A DNA stretch of 64,000 nt from contig NC_053417.1 of NCBI RefSeq assembly GCF_016859285.1, forward strand, positions 16,028,706 to 16,092,705, written 5' to 3'. The notes under the pieces were generated by a model. It saw only the letters and a list, made by a program, of their open reading frames with translations. It had not been told where the DNA came from and did no database searches. The stretch's first letter is position 1. Each line of letters opens with the position of its first letter. The stretch is from Xiphias gladius. Lineage: Eukaryota; Chordata; Actinopteri; Istiophoriformes; Xiphiidae. The translations under genes were made by a program, and so were the position numbers. Shown here in pieces: positions 26,314-38,930 of the stretch.

Positions 26314-26900
26314 GGCTCTGTGCTTTTTAACCGCCAAAAGTTCGCAAAAAAAAAAAAAAAGAGTCAGATTTCAGAAGAAAATGCCCAACTTAAATAAGGT
26401 CTGATCGGAAGTAGGTTAAGAACCCATTCAGCAGGTAGTCCCCGTTATCCTGTGTGTGGCTCCATATTGCGCGGCTGTCAGGAGTGTGAGGAGCGCGTTT
26501 TCGGTGCCATGTGCGCACCAGACTCTCCACTGAGCACTTCTGGCTGCTGACAGGAGGTTTACCTGAGCAGGCGAGCAACAAGTGTCGGCTGTTTCACTTC
26601 TCAAGTCAGCTCCGCAAACACTTATCCTCGGCGTGTGCCCAGTTCAGAGGCAGAAAAAGGGGTCCGAATGAAAACTGGAGCCAGAGGCTGGTGGATGCGA
26701 GTCTGGCTGCGGTTCCGTCGGATGTGCGACTCTGAGCTCGGTCGGATGCTCGCACCGGACCTCTCCTTTATCAGTGCGCGGTGGACAGAGTCAGAGCTGA
26801 GAGAGAGAGAGAGACAGAGAGAGACAGAGAGAGAGAGATGAGGGAGGGCTCGCTGCTGATAGCTCCTCTCGCCCATTGGGCAGATGTAGGGGTTACAGAG
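26314..26900 (-). promoter_or_regulatory. wnt2b: wnt2b 5' UTR and probable promoter region
   Basis: The sequence upstream of the wnt2b ATG is visibly richer in G+C and CpG than its surroundings, mostly over 26440-26880. It holds a CCAAT box in minus orientation at 26875-26879 and a GA-rich tract at about 26798-26841. I see no clear TATA box. The transcription start cannot be placed from sequence alone. Confidence 0.5.
26798..26841 (+). repeat. (GA)n-rich tract in wnt2b promoter
   Basis: GAGA with CAGA interruptions, about 490 bp upstream of the ATG. Confidence 0.85.
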
Positions 26901-27850
26901 TTTGACTAGGAAAGAGATATTAAAGAGGGATGGAAGGAGAGACGTGCGTGCGTTGGTGCTGGGATGAGGGGTGATGATGAGGGGACGGTCTTAATGTGAG
27001 GAGTTCATCTGTAACCACAGACAGAAATTACTATAGTTAATGATGGCGCCTTCATTTTACAACCCTGGAAAACCGGATAATTAAATCACAAGAAAATGTG
27101 GTTTTTCATATTTTAAAGGCATTTTTCAAAAGAGCATTTTCCTTTCTTATTATGGTCCACTTAATATTTTTTTTCAAATGTGTAATGCTGCAAAATGAAA
27201 ACATTTATATGTAGAAAAGGGATAATGAGAGAGCTGCATGCACAAATATGGTGGGAATGCAATCGTTAATAGCAGTAGCTGTAATATATAGTAGTTAATA
27301 GAATAGTAGATCTGATATTCACAGATATTGTTTAATCTAAATCTATTGTTATTGGTAATAATTAATAATTCTAATTAACTCTGTCATATTTACTGGATAT
27401 TTACATGATTGCACTACCTCTACTTCTCATGTTCTTCCTCACACTCACACACACCTTTTAAATTTTTAATGTTTAGTATAGACATCAACCTGCCCAGAGA
27501 CTGTGGATAAAAAATTTTTGGCCTTTTGGCTAAATCTGGCACACTTAGATCATATTAATATTAATTAACGTATGCTGTTTCTGATAAAGGTATAAGTAAA
27601 GTGTAACAAGTAAATCCGTGACATCATTTAAGTTATCATAAATAACAAATACTTATTTAAATATTTGTTATTTCTGCAGTCATGCACCACCTAAAGCTAA
27701 TAGCAGAAGTGAAAGTCAGAGAAAAAAGCAGGGAATGTTGGCCTCGGAGAATAGAGCCAAATCGTACAGTGGAACAGCACTATGGCTTAAATATGAACCA
27801 CATGTGTAAGACAGAGAGTGCTGAGACAGCACTGGAATAAAGCATGCATT

Positions 27851-27973
<123 letters not shown>

Positions 27974-28699
27974 TGTACATTGTCCCCGGGGAGCAACCAT
28001 CCTTACCTTTGTTCCCATGCATTTGTTTGTGTGTCTTCAGGCTTGGCATTGTGCTGACATTTGTCATCAAATCTCTGATGTTTTTGTTCATCCTTGAATG
28101 GCTCCTGACAGATTAATAACTACTTTTGAGTATCCAAAGACTCAAAAACCACTTCTTGACTTGTTTACAGACACCAATTCATGCAGTTTTTTATCAGTGT
28201 AGACTTGAACTCCTCCAGGGAGTTTGTGATATTGGATTGAAAATACCACAGTTGATTCAGCTGACCCAGTAATACTAACAAACAAGTAAACAAATCAGGA
28301 AAATCCCTGTCGGAATTGAAGCTATTAGAATTAGCTATAGCAGTTTCATCAAAAGCTTGAGAAAACAGTTCTAGTGTTTATTCCAAAGCTGCTGTTAAAG
28401 CTAAGCTCCTTTTAGAGACGTTTGTATTTCTGCTTAGAGCTCAGCAGGCAGGCTGCTGTCAGTGAGACACACACACGCACGCACACTCTCTTTTCAACGT
28501 TTTCAGAGACATGCACAAACACACAGAGTGGAGTGGGTACAGGTTTGTGAGAGGCCGCGAGGTGAGGCAAAGAAGCTAAGCTCTGGTGAATATTTGTGCA
28601 CTGCAGCTCAGCTCACAATTTTCTGCTAAATCAAAAGGAATTAGGGAAGCACAAACACGGCTGAGTTATGCACTCTCTCATGGGGCTGGAGCTGGAACA

Positions 28700-28724
28700 G
28701 ACTCTCTCTCTCTCTCCCTCCCTC

Positions 28725-28763
<39 letters not shown>
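28700..28763 (+). repeat. (CT)n microsatellite, imperfect
   Basis: CT-rich with CCCTCC and TTTTCC interruptions in its left half. Confidence 0.9.
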
Positions 28764-28766
<3 letters not shown>

Positions 28767-29649
28767 TCTCTCCCAGCCTGTGAACTTGACCCCAGCTTTC
28801 TCTTCATAAACAATAACAGAGTAAAGTGCCTTCTTGTCAGTTGGAGGAAAAGTTTGCCCTGATGTACAGGATCCAATCTGGCAACCATCTCCTCAGAGGA
28901 AAAATACTGACGGGGATTGCTATGTCCAAACGCTTCACTGGGGTGAAGGAGGGATAAAGGTGAGATTTACAGAGGCAGGGGTTTTGGAGTAATCCAATTG
29001 ATTTCTGTGTTGATACATTATAATCACTCAGGATTATTTCTGAAAAGGAAAGTTGCAGTTGGAGAAAGGAAAGGACTGAATGAACCAATGGCAACCCAGA
29101 GGTGTGCACTCTAGGTGGAAGAGTTGGACTAATGGCCCAGTAATGTATCCCCTGCAGGGATTATGCTTTGGGCTGTCACCAGTCAGGCAGTCGAGGGATG
29201 AGCTAAGCGTGTATTCCCATCCCCCGGCAGGCAAGAGCGGGGAGGACAGCCCGTCGTCAGGTCTGGCCGAGTACCTGTACTTATGGGACACAAAGGGGCA
29301 AACTCGACACTGGGCAGGTCCATGAAGGGACTAAGACCAAGGGACAGGTGGAGGGAGGGACAAAGACAAAAAAGAGGTGAACTGATACAAATTAGGGAAA
29401 GATGTGGAGTGTTACCATGTCCACCATCATTTCCCAACATCTCATACTAATAGAGAGTGCTCCAGTCTAAACAACAAAATAACTTGTTTGAAACAAGTCC
29501 TCCAAATGAAACAACAAAATACTTTGTTTGTTCATGCTCTCTAAAATGGCACATAGGAGTGTTTTCTGCTCTGACGCCCCTCTCAGCAGGACAACACTAT
29601 TTGTCTCTGCCTTCCTAAACCGTTACAAATCACTCTTGAAAAATAAATC

Positions 29650-29945
29650 AGTTTTTTATGACGTGACAGCCCTATAGTTAAGGTTTGGTTGGGTTTATGC
29701 ACAAAAACGACTTGGTTAGGTTTAGTGAAAGGTCATGAGTTGGGTTAAAATAAGTATTTTGTTAGGCTTAGGGAAGCTTTGGTTACCTCATGGTTACAAC
29801 ATAAATACTTGGTTGATGTCAAGGAATGATTGCAATTTAAAAAAGCAATGTTGGCTGTCGATTTGAAACGGGAAACAAACAGCAATCTCTTCTTTTTAAG
29901 TCAAAAGTTTTGTTGACCCACCCACGACTTGAACGTAAACATATG
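29650..29945 (+). repeat. interspersed repeat (GGTTAGGTTTAG family)
   Basis: AAGGTTTGGTTGGGTTTATG, ACTTGGTTAGGTTTAGTGAA, GGTCATGAGTTGGGTTAAAA and TAAGTATTTTGTTAGGCTTA, followed by CAAAAGTTTTGTTGACCCAC. A module recurrent in fish genomes; non-coding. Confidence 0.55.
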
Positions 29946-32840
29946 TCGTTTTGCAGCACTTGCTGAAATGACTGTTGCTGTCTTTCTTCTTCGTTTGTTA
30001 TTTCTTTGTTTGTTTTAAATGTTTGAACACATGACCAATGCTGTCGTTTTTCTGATGAGGTCAATCTCCACTCTAAATGTTTTAAATCCTACTTATGGGA
30101 GATGAAATTAATATCGTAATTATTTCTGCATGTTAATTAGTCATGAGGAGAAAAGGACCAGGCCTGAGTGACTGTTTAGATAATAATCTGTTGAAAATCC
30201 GGTAGCCTTATCCATGAAGCTAATGAAAGGTCAGAATACATCACAGACCCTAAAAATACACTGTCCTTCAGGGACACACAAGCCACATTGTGCATGTGCA
30301 TGTGTGCAAGCCAGAGAACCAGATCTGTGATAATTTATTGTCTTGCAAATTTAGATCTGCTGACAGAGATGGACTGCCTTGAACAAACACATTGACGCTG
30401 GAACTTCAGAAGCCTCTAAAACGTTTGGCTAGCTCTCAGAGAAGGTGTTGGAGCCTGTTGTCAGCCACTTTCCCCTGGTGCAAAGAGTGAAACAAAAGGC
30501 ATGTACACTGAGACCAAGTTTGTGCTTGCACCGATGTAAAAACGCTCACAATCACATCCATAACGGCTGCTACACTATATACCCTTATGTTACATCATGG
30601 TTGGCCTCTGCAGGGCTAAGCTCTGCATTCTTGTGACCCTTTCTTTCTTTATCCCCAGGATACCCTGTCATTAATAGATTTTATAGGTCCTGTGAAATGA
30701 AACGTAGATGTTATGGTAGCTCTGTAATAGACTGTTTGCTAAGTTGCAGGAGGATGCTGTCATGCTGGACAAATTTAGAGAATGCACACACATGAACGCA
30801 TACATGCACACGCATGGACACACACTCAGGCTGTGAGTGTAGAGCAGGTAATACAGATGACATCAAAGGGATATCCGGGACAGCATGGCCACTTTGACGT
30901 TTAGCACATCTCAGACACTTTTTGGTCAAAAACAGGCACGCCCCACTGGGTATTAGACAGACTGGGACAATGCTACACACAATCACGCAGACAGAAATAA
31001 TCAGACATATGTCATCTACATTAGACGGGATAGACTGGAGTAAAAATGAAGCCGACTGCTTTCATTCCCATCTCCAATTAAAACATCAAAATTTTACAGA
31101 GAGAAAATGTTTTAAAATAATCCAAGTTCAACTTTACCTTTATGGATGCTGCTCATTTTTACAGCAGAGTGAGTCCTTGCTCCTTCTGAGTGGAACTGAG
31201 TTTGTGCTGAGTAGTTTCCTGTTTTAGTAGTGAACTGTCTGTGTGACGTACACTGCAGGTCATGGGCAGCTGGTCACATGGTGGCTAGCTGAGGTAGCAA
31301 AACGAACAGTGAATCAGTGAATTGAACCTTGAAACAGTGAATCTTTCTGTCTTTCTACTTTTTACACAGGATGAGGCGTGAATCAACCTGTAAACCAGGT
31401 TGTCCAGACTGAAATCATAATGGTAGAGGCACCATGTCTTTACGGGTTGGAGCTTGTGTTTTCCATTTATTTATCCAGGAGCTGGGTGAGAAAGTGGAAA
31501 GAAAACATTATAATTTTTCCATGCCAGGTACGTTTCACGTGTTGGAGGTGGCACCAGAACGTGCAATCAAAAAACCCCATCTGGGGTCAAAAAGCTGATC
31601 TGAACAAGGTTAACCATCTATTTTAGACTTGGGGTGAGGATCGTGTGTGCACAAATGTGTTTATGAGTGTGTGCATATTCAAATGAAAGCAAGAAAAGTT
31701 ATTTTGTCAGGGTGTCTGCTTGCAATCATTACAACCTATCAGCACAATATTTTCATAATGCCATACAGTTGAAATCTGTCATCTTAAGAACATAATTCAC
31801 AACTCGGCTGGTGTGATTTTGTGTAAGAAAATTAGAGTATTTTAATGTTTCTCTTGCTTTTTCCAAACAAAATAAAGTAAAGTAAGGTGCTGAAAGTTAT
31901 ACCATTTCATTTACTTTAGTTTTGTAACATTAAAGCTGCTCTTGATAGATGAAAAAATTAGCATCACACTCTGCAGTTCCTTTCATCTCTAGACAGTTTT
32001 ATAGTGTCTTTTAGCTCATTGTTTTGGTTTTATGGCCTGCAACTTTACTGTTTTGGTTTAGTACCGCTTTCCGCTTTCATCAACCTGTTTTCAATGACAG
32101 CAGTCAGCAAAAATGCTCTGATAGCACTGATAGCACTGAATACCTACTCACCACCAAACACAAAACAAAAGACAAAGTTAGCAAATGTAGGGTGAATATA
32201 CTGTATAGCAGTACATCAAACATAGGAGAAAATTGGGCTGTACTTGTGTCTAGAAGGTAAAAACAAAGAGGCGTCTTGTTGGCTATTATATCAAAGAGGG
32301 CTTAAAGCACATACCTCAAGTGCTGACACTGGTTTTGTCTGCATGTGCATCATGTTTGTGCTTTGATTACTGTATATAGCACATACTGTACAAGGAACTG
32401 TGGTTCGGATTAGGTCTTAAGCCTCTTTGGGGTTTGTTTAGTCTGCTAAACCTTACCATACTTTCACATTTCTCTCCTTTATGGTGTATTAAGGCAGGCT
32501 GAGTGGAGTGCAGTGTTTGCTCCATAAACAGAGGTCCTTGAGGTAGTTCCAGTAGATCCCAAGTAAAATTAAGAATCATTTATTCCGTCAGGTCCGGTTC
32601 AGTCAGATGTGACATTAAAAACCATCTCAGTTAAAGTTATCAGAACTAGACAGATAAGAATACAGATAAGACTGCGCCCAAGATACATTGAGAATCCAAT
32701 CCCCCGAATCACACTCAGGTATAGTGCACAAGAGGATGCCGACGACATTCTTATTAAAGGGTTTTGAAGCCACATTTCTCATCTCTATGATCCACACTGA
32801 ACTTTTTTCAATAAGAAAAACCCATATTGCAGCACATCTA

Positions 32841-33269
32841 CAGTACTGTGCAAATGTTTTAGGCACTTAAAGTGAGGATGCTTAAAAAACAATGAAACAA
32901 ATAGTTTTTGTTTATCTAATAACCTCATCCAAAGTGCGGTAAATATTTGGTGTGACCACCCTTTGCCTTTAAAACAGCAACAGTTCTCCTTGGTACACTT
33001 GCGCACAGTTTTTCAGGGTACTTGGCAGGTTGGTTGTTCCAAGCATCTTGGAAAACTTAGGCTGTCTTAGTGTCTTTGTCTCTTCGTGTAATCCCAGACT
33101 GACTTGATGATGTTGAGATCAGGGCTCTGTGGGGGACTCTGGCTGTATGTTTGGGATCATCGCCATGCTGCAGAATTAATATGAGACTGATCAGACACCT
33201 TCCCAATGGTATTACGTGATGGATAAGAAACTAAACATCTAAAATGCCTAAAACATTTGCAAAGTACTG
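32841..33269 (-). mobile_element. Tc1-like MITE, 429 bp, with TA target duplication
   Basis: Ends begin CAGTACTGTGCAAATGTTTT and, read inward from the right, CAGTACTTTGCAAATGTTTT. TA flanks both sides (32839-32840, 33270-33271). The minus strand encodes a transposase scrap, SQSPPQSPDLNIIKSVWDYT, matching the DDE-domain SPDLNPIE.W motif of Tc1 transposases. It is an internally deleted, non-autonomous copy. Confidence 0.9.
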
Positions 33270-34813
33270 TATATTACAGTATATCATCTTGAGTGAACTA
33301 CTTTACTGGATCCAAAATAGTGTGAATGTTTTGGGCTTGCTGAATGGAAATATTAAGAAACTGACATATATGTATATGAACATTTAAAGAGAAGCAAAAC
33401 ACAATAATTGATGGCCATTGGAGATTGATTGTTAGCCAAATGTGTATTCCAGGTGAAAACAAAATCAGTTTCAGACATAATATGGATATGTCTGAATACA
33501 AGAAATTAGTCCATTTAAATTTCCCATGTGAGCGTACAAAGATTAATACATTTAAAGTTTCCCCGCTAGAAAGTTTCAATAAATACTGTTTTTATATTTC
33601 TACAATTTAGTAATTAAACAGAACACAAGAAAAAAACATAATCACTTCCTTAATGACTCTCTCTGTGACCAGTTTGTACATTTTTGGACGTCGATTAAAC
33701 CCTCAGACTAGACCATACTGTGGTGGTTATATGAGTCCGGTGTGACTTGTGATGGAGGTGACATAGAACCTGTGGCTGAGGCTGCAGGAACCCCGCTGTG
33801 GATGTTCTGTGAGCACTTGCACCGTGTGATTGACGTTCAGTTCTGCAGTGAAAGTTGTATGGGCTACCTGGTGTTTTAGGTTGAATTCTTGAGTGCGGGC
33901 CATTATGGCCCTTTGGCAAAAGGCTGTGTGATGAGGGCTTTAAGTTGTAGGAGAGGTCCCTCCACTCCCTGAGTGATGAGAGCAGGGTTTAACCGGCTGC
34001 AGGTGCGCCCGAGACAGTCGAGTAGGGCCTTTGAAGTGGAAGCCAACTGGAACCCCGGCCCATCTCTGACCAGCAGCCAGCACAGACACATTCGCTTTCA
34101 ATTAACACTCTCCCTTCTCTGTAGATCCCTTCTCTTTTGCTTTGTGCTTTCTTTTTTCAATACTGATCTATGTACATGTCCAGAAGAGAACCATTCAGCC
34201 TTAAAAGTGTGGTGAAATAATTTCAGTATGCTATTTGTCTTTACCAGTGAATGACTATCATTAATGAGCCGATGAATGCCCTGCAATCATGATGCCAGGA
34301 TTATTCTTCAGAAGGATTTTGACTGTCTAACTGCTTGATGTGTGTGGGTGTGTGCTCATTTCTTCACCTCTCACTTAAGCTCCATGAATCTTCTTGAGTC
34401 TCAGTGCCAGGTTAAGCATCCAGAGAACACTGAGTCCTCAGCTCTCTGACACCCTGATCTTTATGTGATGAAATCATGGATCTCCTCACTCTCATATCTG
34501 TCATTTCACCAGAACACATCCTATCTTTGCCACTGCTAGACAAGCAAGCTAAGTCATACCAGTTCTATTACCTGAGAGAGAAATAATGCAAATGCTGTTG
34601 TGGCTTATTAGCTGTTTTTACTCAAACGTATATATATATACATACAAGTATGTATGTAAGCAAGCATGCAGACATCTCATTAAAGAGAGTGAAAAAGAGA
34701 AATAAATGGCTGTTTCGATGGTAAGCTCCCTGGAGGAAGCTACATCTGGCTCCTGTTAGCCACAAGCGTATAAAAATCAAATGCGGTTTAGTCCCAGGCA
34801 TTCTGTACTACAG

Positions 34814-34814
<1 letters not shown>

Positions 34815-34899
<85 letters not shown>

Positions 34900-34901
34900 A
34901 G
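34815..34901 (+). repeat. (CA)n microsatellite
   Basis: About 87 bp of CA with a CAAA near the right end. Confidence 0.95.
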
Positions 34902-35375
34902 ACAGACACACTGGGAGGCAGGACTGCAGCATGGTGGTCACCCCCACCAGTCCCAGTCTCTCTAGTACCAACCTTAGTGAACTCAGCAGACATCAAGGGG
35001 CTCAGACATGGACTAGTATTCCTGGCACAAACAGTAGCAACAATCTATATACTGCTTCTATACAAAACATTAAACCCTTAAAACCCTGTGGATACTTGTC
35101 TGCTGAGCCTCTGCTAGTATGTCTGAGTGAGAGTGGGGGGTGTCAATAATAATAAGAGTTTTAAAAAAATACTTCTGAATCATACTGTAGCACTGTCTGC
35201 AGTAACATACTTTATTTGGTATAATACAAGTATTTTGCATAGAAATGTAAGAGGACATTATCATCTAATATTTCATTTTTTAAATTTATTATTTTATTAC
35301 CTATATAGTGCACTAGTAGAACTGTTATTTTTAAATTCAAATTCATTTTGATTATTACATTGTTTATAATTACAC

Positions 35376-35460
35376 TAGACCTGAAATAATTATTCGACTT
35401 GCAGAAAGTTAACTAGGAAATATTTTGATAATTAATTAATAATTTCAGTCAGTTTTAAAG
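35376..35460. repeat. short family A-like remnant
   Basis: ACCTGAAATAATTATTCGAC and GATAATTAATTAATAATTTC next to the family D copy resemble the end of family A; too short to be sure. Confidence 0.3.
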
Positions 35461-35499
35461 CAACAAGACTAAGAGTCTCTCTAACAGCACCGTTAGCCT

Positions 35500-35795
35500 G
35501 TGGCATAACCAGCTGAAGCTGATGGGAATGTCATTACTTTTGAAGGTATTTGGTCATATACCAAAGGATTGGATAAATTTAAATATTTACCAGATGGTGG
35601 CACTAGAGGAAAGTGAGGGTATCACCAAAGTCATTAGAATTCATCCTCTGGAGACCATAAATGTCTATACAAAAGGTCACAGCAATCCATCAAAAAGTTG
35701 TTGAGATATTTGAGTCTGGATCAGTATGGTGGAGCAATAACCCACCAGCGGACCCGTATTGCCATCCCTGGAGCCATGCTGCTAGCAAGGTGAAA
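35500..35795 (+). repeat. family D interspersed repeat
   Basis: Words GATGGGAATGTCATTACTTT, TATTTGGTCATATACCAAAG, GATGGTGGCACTAGAGGAAA, GCAATCCATCAAAAAGTTGT and GCCATCCCTGGAGCCATGCT follow the order of a repeat frequent in perciform fish. Non-coding. Confidence 0.7.
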
Positions 35796-37439
35796 AACGT
35801 CAAAGATTGTCAATTGCCAGCTTCTAAACTGTGAAGATTTGACGCTTTCTATTTTCATATATGAACCTGAATTCGTAACCCTGGGCTATGGAAAAATGAA
35901 TAATACTTTTATTGAGAAAATAATTGTCAGATTATAAAAATAATTGTACGTTGCAGCACTACATGACACATATCTCACTGAAAATTAGAAAGTTAACCAT
36001 TAACAGAGAGTACATTTTTCCTCATTATGTATTATTACATGATATATTTCTCTTAGTGACCTACTCTATAGTGTGCTGTATGTTGAATCCAAGTCACAAA
36101 ATGAAATGAGGTGAAAGTGTGCTACTGTACCAAACAAGGATGCTAAGATGAGTTAATCAACAGGATGTAAGAGATTATGCAACATAAACAGACACTCACG
36201 GACAAGCAAGTGAACTCAGACCAGGCTACCGCTACATCCCAGACATCCAAACAAATCTGTGTACACTCGGTGACACATGGCCGTGCAATGCTCCGCTAAA
36301 ATCATGATTCATTGATTGAACAGCCATCGTCACTCTTGCTGGTGATACTGAAGTAGTTGACACTCTCTAGAAGCATGTGCCCTGGTGTCTGAGTGTGTAA
36401 TGGGTGTGTAATTGGTATGTGTCCAATGCAGCGGTTGATAACATAAGTGAGAAAAACCTTTTTGAAATCAGGCTCAGAAGCGACATGAAAGCAAGCAAGT
36501 AAATTCATGATTATGGCTATCGCTTCTTTTCACCCCATTGGAGACTGACATTTAACATCTTTTCTCCACAATTTTCTGGTGTTCTGGTTGTATCTAAATG
36601 TCACCGAGGTTAAAGCCAGCTCATCCTGTGTGTTCCCCCAAGCCCAGCAGGCATGTCTGAAAGACTCTGAGACCCTGTGAGTCTGTCTCTGGCTTTCAAT
36701 TTCCTGCCACGGTAAGTCCTAGACAAAAAAGCGATCTTGATTTCAGCTTGGGTGGGATGGGATGTACTTCAATAACTTTTGTATTATTGATATAAGCATG
36801 TAATGTCAGAGCAATGTCACTAGTACACAAACATATCGGTTCAAAGATTTGACAAGAAAGAAATTGTACTCATTTTGATGTGAGCACATCACAGGCAAGT
36901 GTATGTGTTATTGTCTTTAACGTTTGAGCGCTGGCATTATTTAAAGCCTTTGTTGCATACTCTGCCCTTTGTGAGCTAGTGACACCAGCTAACCAGCTCC
37001 ATGTATAAGCCTTTGTATCTGCCAGGCTGATGTCAAAAAACTGCAAGAGAGCATCAGAATGAAAACATTTTCTCGGTGAAGAACACCAGCTTTCACGCCA
37101 TATTTTAACAATAGTTGTGTTGTGGCCAGCCGAAGAAGTCCAGTCCTGGGCATATCTTTGGCAGCTGGCTGGCACTTGTCCTGGACTGTCAGAGTGAAAT
37201 GTTGCCCTTATGTCAGCTCTCAGTAAACTCTACTATCTCTGACTGTGATGGATGGGCCCTCTCGTCGTCTTTGGAGATCTAACACACAGTGAGAAACACC
37301 GAGGCTTAGATCAGCTTCTGGACTGGTTCAAGGGCCTGGAATCATCTCCCGGCTTGCTGCTGCCAGGTTTCAGTGGATGGTGAGGAAAAGAGAGCTTAAG
37401 GGTTGTTTCTTTTACCTAGTTTCAGTGTACTGCAGCCGG

Positions 37440-37700
37440 ACGTGAAAAAGCAGCAATACTATGATGTAAAAAGACTTAATTACAAGTAAAAGTCCAGCAT
37501 TCAAACTCCTACTAAAGTAAAAGTATTTAGGTGTATCACTAAAATTTATTTCAAGTATCAAAATTAAAAGTACTTCAGAAAAATGGCCCATGTGACTGAT
37601 ATATGATCATACAGTTTATGACATTATTAGATTGTTAACACTGATTCATCAATATCATTTTGCTGTTGTAGCCGGTCAAAGTAGAATTTTTAACTACTTT
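37440..37700 (-). repeat. family B copy, reverse orientation
   Basis: TTACAAGTAAAAGTCCAGCA, CTACTAAAGTAAAAGTATTT and repeated AAGTA words. Confidence 0.6.
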
Positions 37701-37708
37701 ATATTGTG

Positions 37709-37850
37709 TTGTGGTTCCCAACCTAGGGGTCGAACCCCCTCCAAGGGGTCACAAAATAAATTTAGGGGGGTTGTAAGATGACTAATGGGTTAGGAAAGAA
37801 GAAATATCAAAGTGCTGCTTAGAGACTCCTAATGTAGGGTTGACTGGCCC
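37709..37850 (+). repeat. short interspersed repeat (GTGGTTCCCAACCTAGGGGTC family)
   Basis: Begins GTGGTTCCCAACCTAGGGGT and contains CCTCCAAGGGGTCACAAAAT and GGGGGGTTGTAAGATGA, a module common in fish genomes, directly joined to the preceding family B copy. Confidence 0.55.
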
Positions 37851-38277
37851 TACTAACCCTGATCCTCACACACAAATGTTGCAATGCCTCGGCGTCTCAC
37901 CATGTGCTTCTAATCTGACTCCAGTGTCCTCTTTGGTGTTCTTCTGTCTCTTCATTCTCTCACTCTGAGCGCTCTCACTCGGAAATCATCTTGCCCTCTT
38001 CGTTTAACCCCCCACTGTCATCCCTGACCACACTTGGCCATACAGCTCTCACCCACCACACTTACTGCACCTTATAATAATGCATCTCTTTCCTCAACAC
38101 ACTTCACCCACATACACCACTGCTAAAGGATGATCTTTTTGATTATGCTTCGGTTTGAAACAACAGCTTAGTTTTAGTAGTCTATGTAGCGTCCTATATT
38201 GCAAATTATTTATTCTTAAAAATTATATTTACTTAAATGATTGAAAAATGGCAACGAGGAAAGAAATTGCTGTTGTT

Positions 38278-38930
38278 TAATGGAATAGTTAGATATTCTG
38301 GGAAATGTGCTTAGTCACTTTCTTGTCGAGAGAGATTAGATGACTGATACCATTTTCATGTTTGTATGCTGAATATTAAGCTACAGCCAGCAGCTGGTTA
38401 GCCTGCAACAAACACTTATTTTCATCATCGATTAATCTGCTGATTATTTCCTCTAGTAATTGATTCATTTTTTTGTCAGTAAAATGTCAGAGGACACTGG
38501 AGTGAGATTAGAAGCACATGAAAAGTGCCCAGATAAGTTTCTCAGAGCCAAAATTACTTGCTTTGACTTGCCAACAGTACAAAGCGAAAAGATATTCAAT
38601 TTACTATAATACAAGACAAATTGGAGAAGCTGAAACTAGCAAAAGTTTGGCATATTTGCTGAAGAAATAATTCAAACAGTTAATCCGTTATCAAAAAAAT
38701 TGTATTGATTGACCTATTAGTAATCAACTAATATTGGGAGCTATAACTAGCCATGGTCTTTCCAAAGGGAAAAACACAACAGCCTAAAAGCATCTCTAAA
38801 GCTCATTAATTAACACGTTATATCTCCTTTGTTTAATGCTCAAAAAACCGAAGTATAAAAACAAGTTGAGGTTGTAGGGGTGGTTATATACAATATTATT
38901 TCTTGGCCGGTAGTCACTGGCATCATCTTC
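38278..38930 (-). repeat. family C copy, reverse, interrupted by family A copy 3
   Basis: Left part: TTAGATATTCTGGGAAATGT, TTAAGCTACAGCCAGCAGCT. Right part after the insertion: CTCTAAAGCTCATTAATTAA, CACGTTATATCTCCTTTGTT, AAAAAACCGAAGTATAAAAA and TTTCTTGGCCGGTAGTCACT. These are consecutive pieces of one family C element. Confidence 0.75.
38404..38744 (-). repeat. family A copy 3, inserted into family C
   Basis: In reverse orientation: TTTTCATCATCGATTAATCT, GTAAAATGTCAGAGGACACT, TGGAGAAGCTGAAAC, and ATCAACTAATATTGGGAGCT. Flanks GGTTAGCC and AACTAGCC look like an 8-bp target duplication with two changes, as expected for hAT. Confidence 0.8.

Noticed and set aside
36870-37175. 101-codon open frame on the minus strand
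   Set aside because: No recognisable domain, no plausible flanking splice sites that join to other coding sequence, and a length not surprising by chance in 64 kb.
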